From NCBI GenBank assembly GCA_041739295.1, contig JBGSOE010000212.1, positions 1 to 6,274 on the forward strand: a stretch of 6,274 nucleotides of DNA, read 5' to 3'. Shown here piece after piece: positions 1-6,198 of the stretch; position 1 is the stretch's first letter, and the number at the start of each line of letters is the position of its first letter. Position numbers and translations under genes: made by a program. A model generated the notes under the pieces. The model worked only from the letters and a program-made list of their open reading frames with translations. It made no database searches and was not told where the DNA came from. This DNA comes from JAHJQQ01 sp041739295. GTDB lineage: Bacteria; Pseudomonadota; Gammaproteobacteria; Thiohalobacterales; Thiohalobacteraceae.

Positions 1-1
1 G

Positions 2-160
2 GCGCTGGCCGAACAGCGCGGCGAAAGCTTGATGCTGTGGGATCAACTCAGCCACCAGATCTACGCCTATCTGGACAGCATCAGCCTCGCCCAGGCCGTC
101 ACTTCGAAAGACGGCGCCGGCAAGTTAGTTGCAGGTGCCCTGCAGCGCAGCGCAGCCTGA
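2..160 (+). CDS. C-terminal end of an unrecognised protein (partial, start outside window)
   Basis: An open frame runs from the window edge to a TGA at 158-160 and gives the last 52 residues of a protein. The segment is mildly amphipathic and probably helical (it includes MLWDQLSHQIYAYLDSISLA), and it ends in a small-residue tail, GALQRSAA. There are no cysteine pairs, transmembrane stretch or catalytic motif, so I do not recognise the family. A strong intrinsic terminator begins 50 bases after the stop on the same strand, which supports this being the real 3' end of a + strand transcription unit. The codon choice is GC-rich and consistent with coding. The function is unknown. Confidence 0.6.
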   Translation, partial: ALAEQRGESLMLWDQLSHQIYAYLDSISLAQAVTSKDGAGKLVAGALQRSAA

Positions 161-209
161 AACGGGTGCGAGGCATGCGCCTCTGATCCAAAACTTCTCC
201 TCCCTTGAC

Positions 210-236
210 GCCGGGCTGACAACCCGGCATTTTTTT
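210..236 (+). terminator. Rho-independent terminator
   Basis: A perfect 6-bp GC stem, GCCGGG (210-215) with CCCGGC (223-228), closes a 7-base loop (CTGACAA) and is followed by one A and seven T (230-236). This is the canonical intrinsic terminator form. It lies 50 bases after the stop of the partial upstream gene and 23 bases before the next start codon, so it should insulate the following gene from read-through. That gene therefore needs its own promoter in a very short space. Confidence 0.88.
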
Positions 237-247
237 GTCCGCCTGTT

Positions 248-253
248 TACAAT
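248..253 (+). promoter_or_regulatory. Possible -10 element for the spermidine-synthase-like gene
   Basis: TACAAT at 248-253 matches the sigma70 -10 consensus at five of six positions and sits just downstream of the terminator T-run. No convincing -35 hexamer lies 16-18 bases upstream, since that space is occupied by the terminator. If used, transcription would start at about 259-261, on the ATG itself, giving a leaderless mRNA. That agrees with the absence of any Shine-Dalgarno sequence before the ATG. The match is short and could be chance. Confidence 0.3.
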
Positions 254-259
254 GCCGCG

Positions 260-1063
260 ATGATAACCGACCGCGGCACCCTCATTTACGCAGTACGCGA
301 TGACGAAGGTCTGATTGAAGTCATCGATCATGATGGTACGCGATCGATGTATTTCGGGACCCAGGCACGTCAAAGCAGCATGCTGCTCTATGCGCCAGCG
401 ACGCTTGCCTTGGAATACACCCGCAGCATGCTGGCTGGATTGCTGTTCCAACCGCAGCCACGGCGGATATTGATGATCGGTCTCGGCGGTGGGTCGCTGG
501 CACGTTATCTCCTGGCCCGCTTTCCAGCATCACAAATTGATTGTGCCGAGACGCGCACTGGCGTCGTCGATATGGCCCGCCGCTATTTTCAGCTACCGGA
601 AACCGACCTGCTGCGGATTCATATTGAGGATGGCGCAAAATTTCTACAGGATGCACCGGATCGGCATTACGATCTGATTTTGGTGGACGCCTACGACAGT
701 GGTGGCGTACATCCTAATGTATGCCCCAGCAGCTTCCACACCGATTGTCGCCGCGTGCTTACCGAGACAGGTGTTCTATCAATGAATCTGTGGGCCACAC
801 CAGGCTCACCTTTCAAAACTATTCTGACAGACATGCAACAAGGCTTCGACAGTCAGGTATTACGATTACCCGTTGAACAACGTGCCAATCTGATCGCGCT
901 CGGACTATGCACACCGCACAGCCGTAAAGATCTCAAAGCGCTGCGCGAACCGGCACGTGAAATGATGACACAATATGATCTGGATTTTCCGAAAATGCTG
1001 CGCCGGCTGGAACACTACAACAGCGGTCTGATGCGGCGCATCATCAACATGCATATGCGATGA
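260..1063 (+). CDS. Spermidine-synthase-like protein (class I methyltransferase fold)
   Basis: The product has 267 residues. The glycine-rich nucleotide-binding loop is RILMIGLGGGSLAR (69-82), followed by an acidic residue at the end of strand 2 (E97), DG at 124-125, and YDLILVDAYD (137-146), whose D143 and D146 align with the catalytic aspartates of aminopropyltransferases. The N-terminal part (about 10-60, with YFG and QSSM) resembles a family of short proteobacterial 'spermidine synthases'. The acidic/tyrosine motif before the nucleotide loop in classical SpeE (ERDEF-YHEM) is not visible; the equivalent stretch reads RQSSMLLYAP. The true reaction may therefore not be putrescine aminopropylation. 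It is probably cytosolic, with no signal peptide or membrane segment. The ATG at 260 fits the family's N-terminus but lacks a Shine-Dalgarno. The gene is monocistronic, isolated by the upstream terminator and convergent with the next gene. Family assignment is firm; substrate is uncertain. Confidence 0.85.
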   Translation: MITDRGTLIYAVRDDEGLIEVIDHDGTRSMYFGTQARQSSMLLYAPATLALEYTRSMLAGLLFQPQPRRILMIGLGGGSLARYLLARFPASQIDCAETRTGVVDMARRYFQLPETDLLRIHIEDGAKFLQDAPDRHYDLILVDAYDSGGVHPNVCPSSFHTDCRRVLTETGVLSMNLWATPGSPFKTILTDMQQGFDSQVLRLPVEQRANLIALGLCTPHSRKDLKALREPAREMMTQYDLDFPKMLRRLEHYNSGLMRRIINMHMR

Positions 1064-1098
1064 CACATGAGGGAAACTCTGACAAATCAAGTGGCGCC

Positions 1099-3543
1099 CT
1101 AGGCGGTGAACTCACCCCGAAAATCAAAATTCAACGACTCATCCGGTGCCTGCAGAAAATTACCCTGAATGAAATGAACGCCACACTGCCAAAGCACCGG
1201 CAAGCTTGCTGCATCTTCAACAAAACCGGCAATCACCATGGCGCCCGATGCTTCCGCCTGCCGCAGAATGCTGCGTACACTGTCCCTGTTAGCCGGCTTA
1301 CGCACCAGATCGCGCACGAATGATCCGTCGAGTTTAACGTAATCGACCGGCACATGATTCAGCAATTGACAGGAATTCAAGCTGGCGCCGAAATGTTCCA
1401 GCGCAATGCCACACCCCAGACCGCGCAAGTGAGTGAACAGCGTTCCCGCAGCAAGCAACGAGGTTGCCACATCGGCTTCCGAAAACTCGAACACCAACTG
1501 CCGACCATTCACTCCTGACTTCGCCAGGGTTTCTTCAATCCATGCGGCCAGTGTCGAATCGTTAAGCGATTCAGCAGACAGCTTCAGGAAAAACACCGTG
1601 TTGCTACCATGACTGGCCTTGTATTGCACCGCCTCCACGACATGATTTAACACCCAGCGGTCGATAGCGAGAATCAGTCCTTCCTCGCGCGCCACCTGGA
1701 AGATGCGACCCGCAGGGACCTCGCGACCATCCGGTGCTGCGGCGCGCAGCAGTACATCGTAACGCTCGGTAGGTTTACCACGCAGGCTGCCAATCGGCTG
1801 ATAAAGACAATAAAAACCATCATTGACCAGCGCCGCGTTCAACAGTTCCACACAGCGTGCATGCAGCTCACGTGTTGCCAGGTCATCGACGGCTTCGCGA
1901 TGCATTTCGACCCGATTACCACCGGCGTCGCGCGCGAGATCACAGGCCAGTGCCGCTGCGCTCAGCCAGTCCTGTGCTAGCGAATAGTGCGCAGTCAAAG
2001 GTGACACACCGATACTCAGGGTCATCGGTACCGAGTCATGTTCAGTGGAAAAAACCCCGGCTGCGATCTGATCACACAGCGTTGTAGCGGCATCTCGCGC
2101 CCGCAAAGGATCCATATCCAGCAATAACGCGCAAAAACTACCATTGGAGAGATGCGCCAAGCGGCTCGCGTGATACAGGCGCTCTTTTACGCGCGCGGCC
2201 AGATCCGCCAGCAGCAAGTCGGCCTCTGACAAACCCAGCCTGTCACGCAGTGCGCGGTATTGATCGACTTCCATATACAACAATGCCGCGTTGAGCTGCC
2301 CGCCCTGCAGCTCGGCCAGATGTTGATCGAGATAGCCGAGTAAAGCACGCTGATTCAACAATCCGGTAAGTGGATCCTGTTGACTGAGAAATTGAATCCT
2401 GTGCGTCAGCGCACGCGCTCGACCCACCCGACTGGAAACCGCTGCAACCAGCTGCTCAGGCTGGATAGGCTTGAGTAGAAACAGATCGGCACCCTGACTC
2501 AGGGCCGCATTGTGCTTGGCGGGGTCTGTCTCGCTGGAGACGATCAGAATCGGCAGCGTACAATGCGCCGGATCTTGACGGATCAACTGCATCAATTCGA
2601 TGCCTGTGCATTCGGGCAGATACAAATCCATCAGTATCAAGTCCGGCTGAAATTCATGCAGCTCCTTGAGAATCTGCAATGGCTGAGTCAACACCCTGGT
2701 GACAAGCCCTGCCTGCTGCAACACCAGGGAATAGGTACTGGCAAGCAGCTCCTCGTCCTCGACCACCAGCACTTTGTAGGTGGTCGCTTTACGCTCTAAC
2801 AGATCATCAATGCGCCGGAACAGTTCATCGAAGTCCAGCGGTTTGAGGAAATAGCCAACACCACCGGCCCGCACCGCAGCCAGACGCGCCGCCAAATCAC
2901 CGCGTGCCGACATAAACACCACAGGAATCTCACTGCCAAATTCCGTGCGCAGTTTGGTAGTCGCGTCGATACCGGCCAAGGGTCCTTCTGTCAGCATCAC
3001 ATCCATGAGCAACAAATCCGGCAATTGCTGCCGCAATGACTGCTGCAATTCGGCAACTGTCGAAAAACAGCGCACTACATAACCCTGATGACTAAACCGC
3101 AACAACAGCATTTCCGCCTGTTGCTTATCGTCTTCCAGCACATACAGACGGCGGGCGACGTTGGCAGATGACCGGATATCTCTTGAATTCACTGCTACTG
3201 CCCGCGCGTCACGCATGGCGGGCGAATACTGCTCCGCCGCCTGTAGCGCCAGGATGGTTCTCGCGAGATGCTGCAGTATACCGTTGACCCGACCACGCTC
3301 ACCCTCAACTGGTGGTGACTGTCGGTTCTGGAACATTGCCAGCTGCTCATCCAGATCCTGCGCAACCCGGGTGATATCCGACTGCGCATGGTGTTTGGCG
3401 GCGGCCAGGATGTCATGCACCAGTCGACGTATCAGTGCAAGAACCTGTGAATCCCATTTCACAAGCAGCAGCTTCTGCCACAGTGACTGGATATGCGTCA
3501 GCTTGCGCGGCAATTCCCGTATATAGGCTTGGCTGTCATTCAT
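1099..3543 (-). CDS. Hpt-like/REC/REC/GGDEF/EAL response regulator with degenerate GGDEF and EAL domains
   Basis: The product has 814 residues. An N-terminal helical Hpt-like region (about 5-105) keeps a candidate phospho-histidine, H43 (RLVHDILAAA), but not the usual K-G after it. REC1 (about 132-250) has E137/D138/D139, phospho-acceptor D181, S212 and K234. REC2 (about 256-375) has E262/D263, D306, S336/S337 and K358; both look functional. The GGDEF domain (about 380-548) keeps DPLTGLLNQRAL, but its signature is SNGSF (466-470) and there is no RxxD inhibitory site. The EAL domain (about 555-805) has DVL for EAL (596-598), LKLS for VNLS, EHFG for DDFG (716-719) and AGFVE for AEGVE (772-776), while E686, K737 and D739 remain. 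Known family logic (FimX-type proteins) suggests a c-di-GMP-binding or scaffold protein controlled by phosphorylation, not a cyclase or phosphodiesterase. It is cytosolic. No other in-frame ATG lies upstream before the stop at 3615-3613. The partner kinase is not in the window. Confidence 0.93.
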   Translation of the reverse strand: MNDSQAYIRELPRKLTHIQSLWQKLLLVKWDSQVLALIRRLVHDILAAAKHHAQSDITRVAQDLDEQLAMFQNRQSPPVEGERGRVNGILQHLARTILALQAAEQYSPAMRDARAVAVNSRDIRSSANVARRLYVLEDDKQQAEMLLLRFSHQGYVVRCFSTVAELQQSLRQQLPDLLLMDVMLTEGPLAGIDATTKLRTEFGSEIPVVFMSARGDLAARLAAVRAGGVGYFLKPLDFDELFRRIDDLLERKATTYKVLVVEDEELLASTYSLVLQQAGLVTRVLTQPLQILKELHEFQPDLILMDLYLPECTGIELMQLIRQDPAHCTLPILIVSSETDPAKHNAALSQGADLFLLKPIQPEQLVAAVSSRVGRARALTHRIQFLSQQDPLTGLLNQRALLGYLDQHLAELQGGQLNAALLYMEVDQYRALRDRLGLSEADLLLADLAARVKERLYHASRLAHLSNGSFCALLLDMDPLRARDAATTLCDQIAAGVFSTEHDSVPMTLSIGVSPLTAHYSLAQDWLSAAALACDLARDAGGNRVEMHREAVDDLATRELHARCVELLNAALVNDGFYCLYQPIGSLRGKPTERYDVLLRAAAPDGREVPAGRIFQVAREEGLILAIDRWVLNHVVEAVQYKASHGSNTVFFLKLSAESLNDSTLAAWIEETLAKSGVNGRQLVFEFSEADVATSLLAAGTLFTHLRGLGCGIALEHFGASLNSCQLLNHVPVDYVKLDGSFVRDLVRKPANRDSVRSILRQAEASGAMVIAGFVEDAASLPVLWQCGVHFIQGNFLQAPDESLNFDFRGEFTA

Positions 3544-3573
3544 AAGATGTGTGTTTGGGCATGGACTACTCCC
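3536..3573 (-). promoter_or_regulatory. Short leader ORF with Shine-Dalgarno overlapping the regulator's start codon
   Basis: On the - strand, GGGAG (3573-3569) is followed after six bases by ATG (3562-3560). This opens an eight-codon frame, MPKHTSYE, ending in TGA at 3538-3536. The regulator's own ATG (3543-3541) lies inside the end of this frame in another phase and has no Shine-Dalgarno of its own (ACATCTT precedes it). The arrangement suggests translation re-initiation or coupling from the leader onto the regulator. The sequence facts are direct; the coupling is inference. The alternative is that ribosomes bind the GGGAG poorly or use the downstream ATG directly. Confidence 0.4.
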
Positions 3574-3620
3574 AGGATTACCTTGAGAATTTTTTCTCCG
3601 ATAGATATCAACCTAGCCCT

Positions 3621-3647
3621 ATCTTACTGCACAGAAAATCCTGTTAA
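3621..3647 (-). promoter_or_regulatory. Weak candidate sigma70 promoter for the regulator gene
   Basis: Reading the - strand, TTAACA (3647-3642, one mismatch to the -35 consensus) and TAAGAT (3626-3621, four of six to the -10 consensus) are separated by only 15 bases, shorter than ideal. It lies about 80 bases upstream of the start codon, in the 245-base divergent region 3544-3788. No strong palindromic operator and no clear promoter for the opposite-facing permease gene were found in that region. Confidence 0.2.
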
Positions 3648-3788
3648 GGTGCCTCAGATCAACTCGTCATCTCCTAGATTAGCGCGATCTCGGCGTTGAT
3701 TGCGCGTCTATTTACGCTGCAGTCATCGCTGTATTTCCGAGCGCGCGCTCCGTACACTTGCCAGCCATTTTAATCACTAGCACACATT

Positions 3789-4679
3789 ATGCCGCTGCCG
3801 GACCTGATCGCCTTTGTCTTGCTCGCCGGTCTGGGCAGTTTTGTCCAGGCGTTAAGTGGCTTCGCGCTGGGGCTGATCGTTCTCGGCAGCGTCACGCTGT
3901 TGCATCTGGCCCCAATCTCTTTCACCGCCGCCGTTATCAGCATGATCTCGCTGGTGAATGGTGGTTGGGTGCTGGCAAGGCACCCGGTCGCCATCGAATG
4001 GCGCAGCGTCCGCTGGACCATTCTCGGCCTGGTACCCGCCGTCGGTGTGGGGTTGGCGCTGCTGGCCAGACTCGATAGCGATTTACCGGATCTCCTGCGC
4101 CGCCTGCTAGGCCTGGTCATCCTGATCGCCGGTGTCATGCTGATGTTACGGCCACACCCACATACACAGCCCTCGGGTCGTATCAGCACAATAATAAGCG
4201 GTGTAGCCGGTGGCCTGCTCGGTGGCCTATTCAGCACCGCCGGGCCACCCGTGGTATTTCATCTCTACCGCCAACCCTGGAGCCTGGCCAGTATCCGTTC
4301 AACGCTGCTGACCATCTTCGTACTCAGCACGTTAGTACGCATAAGCTGGCAGAGTGCGCGCGGCGAACTGCTCTGGTCGATGATCGAAGTCGCCTTGTAT
4401 TGCACCCCGCCGGTGCTGCTGGCCGCTCACTGGGGTGCATTGCTCGCACCGCGGATCGCGCCGACGCGCATGCGCCGCTTCGCCTTTGCACTGCTGGCCT
4501 TGACCGGCGTTGGATTGCTGGTGCCTGCGACCTCGCCCACAGATGTGGTTAAACTAGCGAACCCGTCCAGCCAAGGTACCCCCGATGCAAGGCGATCTAC
4601 TGCAACTCTATCCGCCACCGACCGACAGCCTGCCGTTGACGCGGCTGTATTTGGATCACCCGCTGCACCGCATCGCTGA
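3789..4679 (+). CDS. TauE/SafE-family membrane permease (putative sulfite/sulfonate-type anion exporter)
   Basis: The product has 296 residues and is strongly hydrophobic, with roughly eight membrane segments near 5-33, 40-62, 76-94, 103-120, 133-158, 171-185, 196-220 and 229-247. It shows the internal two-fold repeat typical of TauE/SafE proteins: GFALGLIVLG near 24-33, and GGLLGGLFSTAGPPVVFHL (141-159) with the conserved Gly-rich stretch followed by Pro-Pro. The family includes putative exporters of sulfite, sulfoacetate and related anions; the substrate here cannot be told. The core ends near residue 250. The last 31 residues or so (266-296) are a hydrophilic S/T/A/P-rich tail that overlaps the next gene in another frame and has no family counterpart I know of. 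The ATG at 3789 has no clear Shine-Dalgarno, but it starts directly at the first helix. It probably forms an operon with the downstream reductase. Confidence 0.88.
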   Translation: MPLPDLIAFVLLAGLGSFVQALSGFALGLIVLGSVTLLHLAPISFTAAVISMISLVNGGWVLARHPVAIEWRSVRWTILGLVPAVGVGLALLARLDSDLPDLLRRLLGLVILIAGVMLMLRPHPHTQPSGRISTIISGVAGGLLGGLFSTAGPPVVFHLYRQPWSLASIRSTLLTIFVLSTLVRISWQSARGELLWSMIEVALYCTPPVLLAAHWGALLAPRIAPTRMRRFAFALLALTGVGLLVPATSPTDVVKLANPSSQGTPDARRSTATLSATDRQPAVDAAVFGSPAAPHR

Positions 4680-5427
4680 ATCAGCGGAGCCGCTGGTTTA
4701 CAGTAATTTCGTCACCAGCCTGGATGGCCGCATTGCCCTGCCACGTCTCGACCAGGAAACGCGTGGTGTACCGCCCGCCATCGGCAGCGCGCGTGATTGG
4801 CGGCTCTATCAGGAACTGGCCGCGCAATCTGATTTGCTGATCACCAGTGCGCGTTACTTCCGCCAATTTGCCGAAGGCGTAGCCCAAGACAGCTTGCCCG
4901 TAGGTCCCGGCGATGCCTTCGCAGATCTGCGCCAGTGGCGTCTCGACCAGGGCTTCAGCGCGCAACCCGATGTTGCAATCTTCAGCGCGAGCCTGGATAT
5001 ACCGATCAGCGCGCTGCAGGCTTACAGCGAACGCCAGCTGCATGTGCTGACCGGCACCAAGGCAGATCCACAACGTATCGCTGAACTGCGTGCTGCTGGT
5101 GTATCGGTACATATAGCCGGTGATAACACTTCCGTCGATGGCGCGCGCGCCATCGCACTACTTCAGAGCCTGGGCTATCGGCGCATTTACGCGGTCGCGG
5201 GACCCTCGGTGTTCTATACCCTGGTGCGGGCCGGCGTCCTGCAGCGCCTGTACTTGACCATGGCGCACCGCATACTCGGCGGAAAGGATTTCGATACACT
5301 GGCCTGGGGCGCGGAACTGAACCCCGCGCCGATCATGAGATTACGTACGCTGTTCTACGATGCCTACGCTCCGGATGATGCCGGCCAACTCTTGGCGTGC
5401 TACGAGATTGAGCCGGTCACAGCCTGA
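4585..5427 (+). CDS. RibD C-terminal-domain reductase (dihydrofolate-reductase fold, pyrimidine-reductase family)
   Basis: The product has 280 residues. After an N-terminal lead (LQLYPPP at 6-12), the core begins YSNFVTSLDGRIAL (39-52), the signature of RibD C-terminal/HTP-reductase proteins. The family-typical S-x-x-D-W (68-72), D83 with SAR (88-90), and a nucleotide-binding turn VAGPSVFYTLVRAGVL (204-219) ending in HRILGG (228-233) follow. There is no deaminase domain, so it is a stand-alone reductase. In riboflavin synthesis such domains reduce the ribosyl side chain of the pyrimidine intermediate with NADPH; stand-alone paralogues often have unknown substrates. The start at 4585 is preceded by AAGG (4573-4576, eight-base spacing) and retains the family's LYPPP-like N-terminus. 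It therefore truly overlaps the permease gene by 95 bases (4585-4679), with no gap. Probably cytosolic and translationally coupled to the permease. No other riboflavin gene is nearby. Confidence 0.88.
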   Translation: MQGDLLQLYPPPTDSLPLTRLYLDHPLHRIAESAEPLVYSNFVTSLDGRIALPRLDQETRGVPPAIGSARDWRLYQELAAQSDLLITSARYFRQFAEGVAQDSLPVGPGDAFADLRQWRLDQGFSAQPDVAIFSASLDIPISALQAYSERQLHVLTGTKADPQRIAELRAAGVSVHIAGDNTSVDGARAIALLQSLGYRRIYAVAGPSVFYTLVRAGVLQRLYLTMAHRILGGKDFDTLAWGAELNPAPIMRLRTLFYDAYAPDDAGQLLACYEIEPVTA

Positions 5428-5443
5428 CCTGTCAAGAGGGAGC

Positions 5444-5531
5444 GTAGGGTGTCGGTGAGCGCAGCGAACCGCACCATTCGGAGGTTTATATGGTTATGTG
5501 GTGCGGTTCGCTGCGCTCACCAGCACCCTAC
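5444..5531. repeat. Near-perfect 33-bp inverted repeat (REP/BIME-like palindrome)
   Basis: The left arm at 5444-5476 and right arm at 5499-5531 are reverse complements at 31 of 33 positions, with the two adjacent mismatches at 5452-5453. The loop is 22 bases (5477-5498). The arms begin GTAGGGTG and contain GTGAGCGCAGCGAACCGCACC, a composition typical of widespread intergenic repeats in proteobacteria. It sits between convergent stops at 5427 and 5543, so its transcript would form a long hairpin on either strand. It may stop transcription or protect the 3' ends of both mRNAs, but there is no T-run. No gene is present between 5428 and 5542. Confidence 0.88.
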
Positions 5532-5542
5532 CTGATGAAGAT

Positions 5543-5971
5543 CTATTCAATCCCCGCCTCGTAAGCGCGCTGCGCCGTCAGTGCCGCGCGCACCCGCGCC
5601 AAGGGCACAACCGCACCTCGATTTACACCTTCGCAACGAGACGCTTCGGCATGCCAGGCCGCCTTGCTGCGCAGCAATTCCGGCCAGAACGGATAGGTTC
5701 GACACTGGGTCGGGCGTACCGCATAAACGCTGCAACGACCCTCTGCATCCAGAAAACTGCATCGGCCATCCGCATTCAACGTCACGGTGAGTTCCCCACT
5801 GTCCAGGCGCTGCAGATACCGCCGCCTGAACCAGGCAGCACTCAATTGCAGCACATCGCGAATACGCTCCGCCTCAACGGTACTCAGGAAGACATGATAA
5901 TCGCCACCGCCAGAACAGCAGCGACCACACTGGGTACATTCAAAACGTAACGGTTCGGTTGTACAGAACAT
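5543..5971 (-). CDS. YkgJ-family cysteine-cluster protein (putative metal-binding, CxxCxxCC)
   Basis: The product has 142 residues from the ATG at 5971. The N-terminal cluster is C12-x2-C15-G-x-C18-C19, followed by C71, C80, C90 in RPTQCRTYPF (86-95), and C113. This arrangement is diagnostic of the YkgJ/UPF0153 family, proposed to bind zinc or an iron-sulfur cluster; the biological role is not established. There is no signal peptide, so it is probably cytosolic. A longer frame exists to a GTG at 6028, but those 19 extra codons (including GRGLGRGEF) are translated out of the repeat element at 6004-6043 and are unlikely to be real. The family core begins a few residues after M1 of the shorter form. 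No strong Shine-Dalgarno is seen (GATGGG lies 11 or more bases upstream). It ends in TAG, 11 bases from the inverted repeat that separates it from the convergent reductase gene. Confidence 0.87.
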   Translation of the reverse strand: MFCTTEPLRFECTQCGRCCSGGGDYHVFLSTVEAERIRDVLQLSAAWFRRRYLQRLDSGELTVTLNADGRCSFLDAEGRCSVYAVRPTQCRTYPFWPELLRSKAAWHAEASRCEGVNRGAVVPLARVRAALTAQRAYEAGIE

Positions 5972-6003
5972 ATTATTGATTACCCATCGGGATGACACAA
6001 ACT

Positions 6004-6070
6004 CCCCTCTCCCCAACCCTCTCCCCACAAGCGGGGAGAGGGGATAGCCTCGATTGGCACGTACTTAGCC
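6004..6070 (+). repeat. Left copy of inverted element pair (CCCTCTCCCC-type repeat)
   Basis: Two tandem pyrimidine blocks (6004-6014 and 6017-6026) are followed by a purine block (6033-6043) that can pair with either. The best local hairpin is CCCTCTCCCC (6017-6026) with GGGGAGAGGG (6033-6042) over a 6-base loop. A tail, CGATTGGCACGTACTTAGCC (6051-6070), follows. Positions 6005-6025 are identical, inverted, to 6245-6265, and the tail matches the inverted tail at 6199-6219 with a few changes. This type of repeat is common between genes in proteobacteria. Confidence 0.82.
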
Positions 6071-6104
6071 TCTCAGATGACACTGGCAGTGTTATACATC
6101 TTAG

Positions 6105-6180
6105 CCACGGTATCCACGGAAGCACACTGGAAAAGGCATTTTTCTATGGTTATTTCCGTGCTCTTCCGTGGGGTCCGTGG
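6105..6180. repeat. Central imperfect hairpin (CCACGG / CCGTGG inverted repeat)
   Basis: The left arm at 6105-6133 and right arm at 6153-6180 are inverted matches. Both carry CCACGG, then CACGGAAG, then GGAAA when read in the same sense, with small changes between these blocks and one extra base in the left arm. The loop is 19 bases (6134-6152). Repeats with the words CCACGGA, CACACGGAA and TTTCCGTG recur between genes in many bacteria. It lies close to the centre of the larger inverted pair that flanks it, so the three may be one composite element. It could fold as RNA on either strand. Confidence 0.72.
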
Positions 6181-6198
6181 CCATCTGTTTTGGTTTTG

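Noticed and set aside
1064..1098. Search for a bidirectional terminator between the convergent genes
   Set aside because: GGCGCC and nearby bases give no stable stem followed by a T-run on either strand.
3676..3690. AGAT-N7-ATCT inverted repeat in the divergent region, as a possible operator
   Set aside because: Only four bases per arm; expected by chance in a region of this length.
3770..4237. Open frame of 155 codons on the - strand
   Set aside because: It is antisense to the permease. The hydrophobic membrane pattern and TauE/SafE motifs are on the + strand; this frame is Arg/Pro/Ser-rich noise.
4681..5112. Open frame of 143 codons on the - strand
   Set aside because: It lies wholly antisense within the RibD-like reductase, whose own frame carries clear family motifs.
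5498..5950. Open frame of 150 codons on the + strand
   Set aside because: It is the antisense shadow of the YkgJ-family gene, starts inside the inverted repeat, and has no recognisable domain.
5972..6000. TTGTGT / AATAAT (17-base spacing, - strand) as a promoter for the YkgJ-family gene
   Set aside because: The -10-like hexamer directly abuts the ATG, so transcription would begin inside the coding region.
5972..6028. N-terminal extension of the YkgJ-family frame to a GTG at 6028
   Set aside because: The 19 extra codons are translated from the CCCTCTCCCC repeat and give low-complexity Gly/Arg sequence. The family's conserved region begins just after the ATG at 5971.
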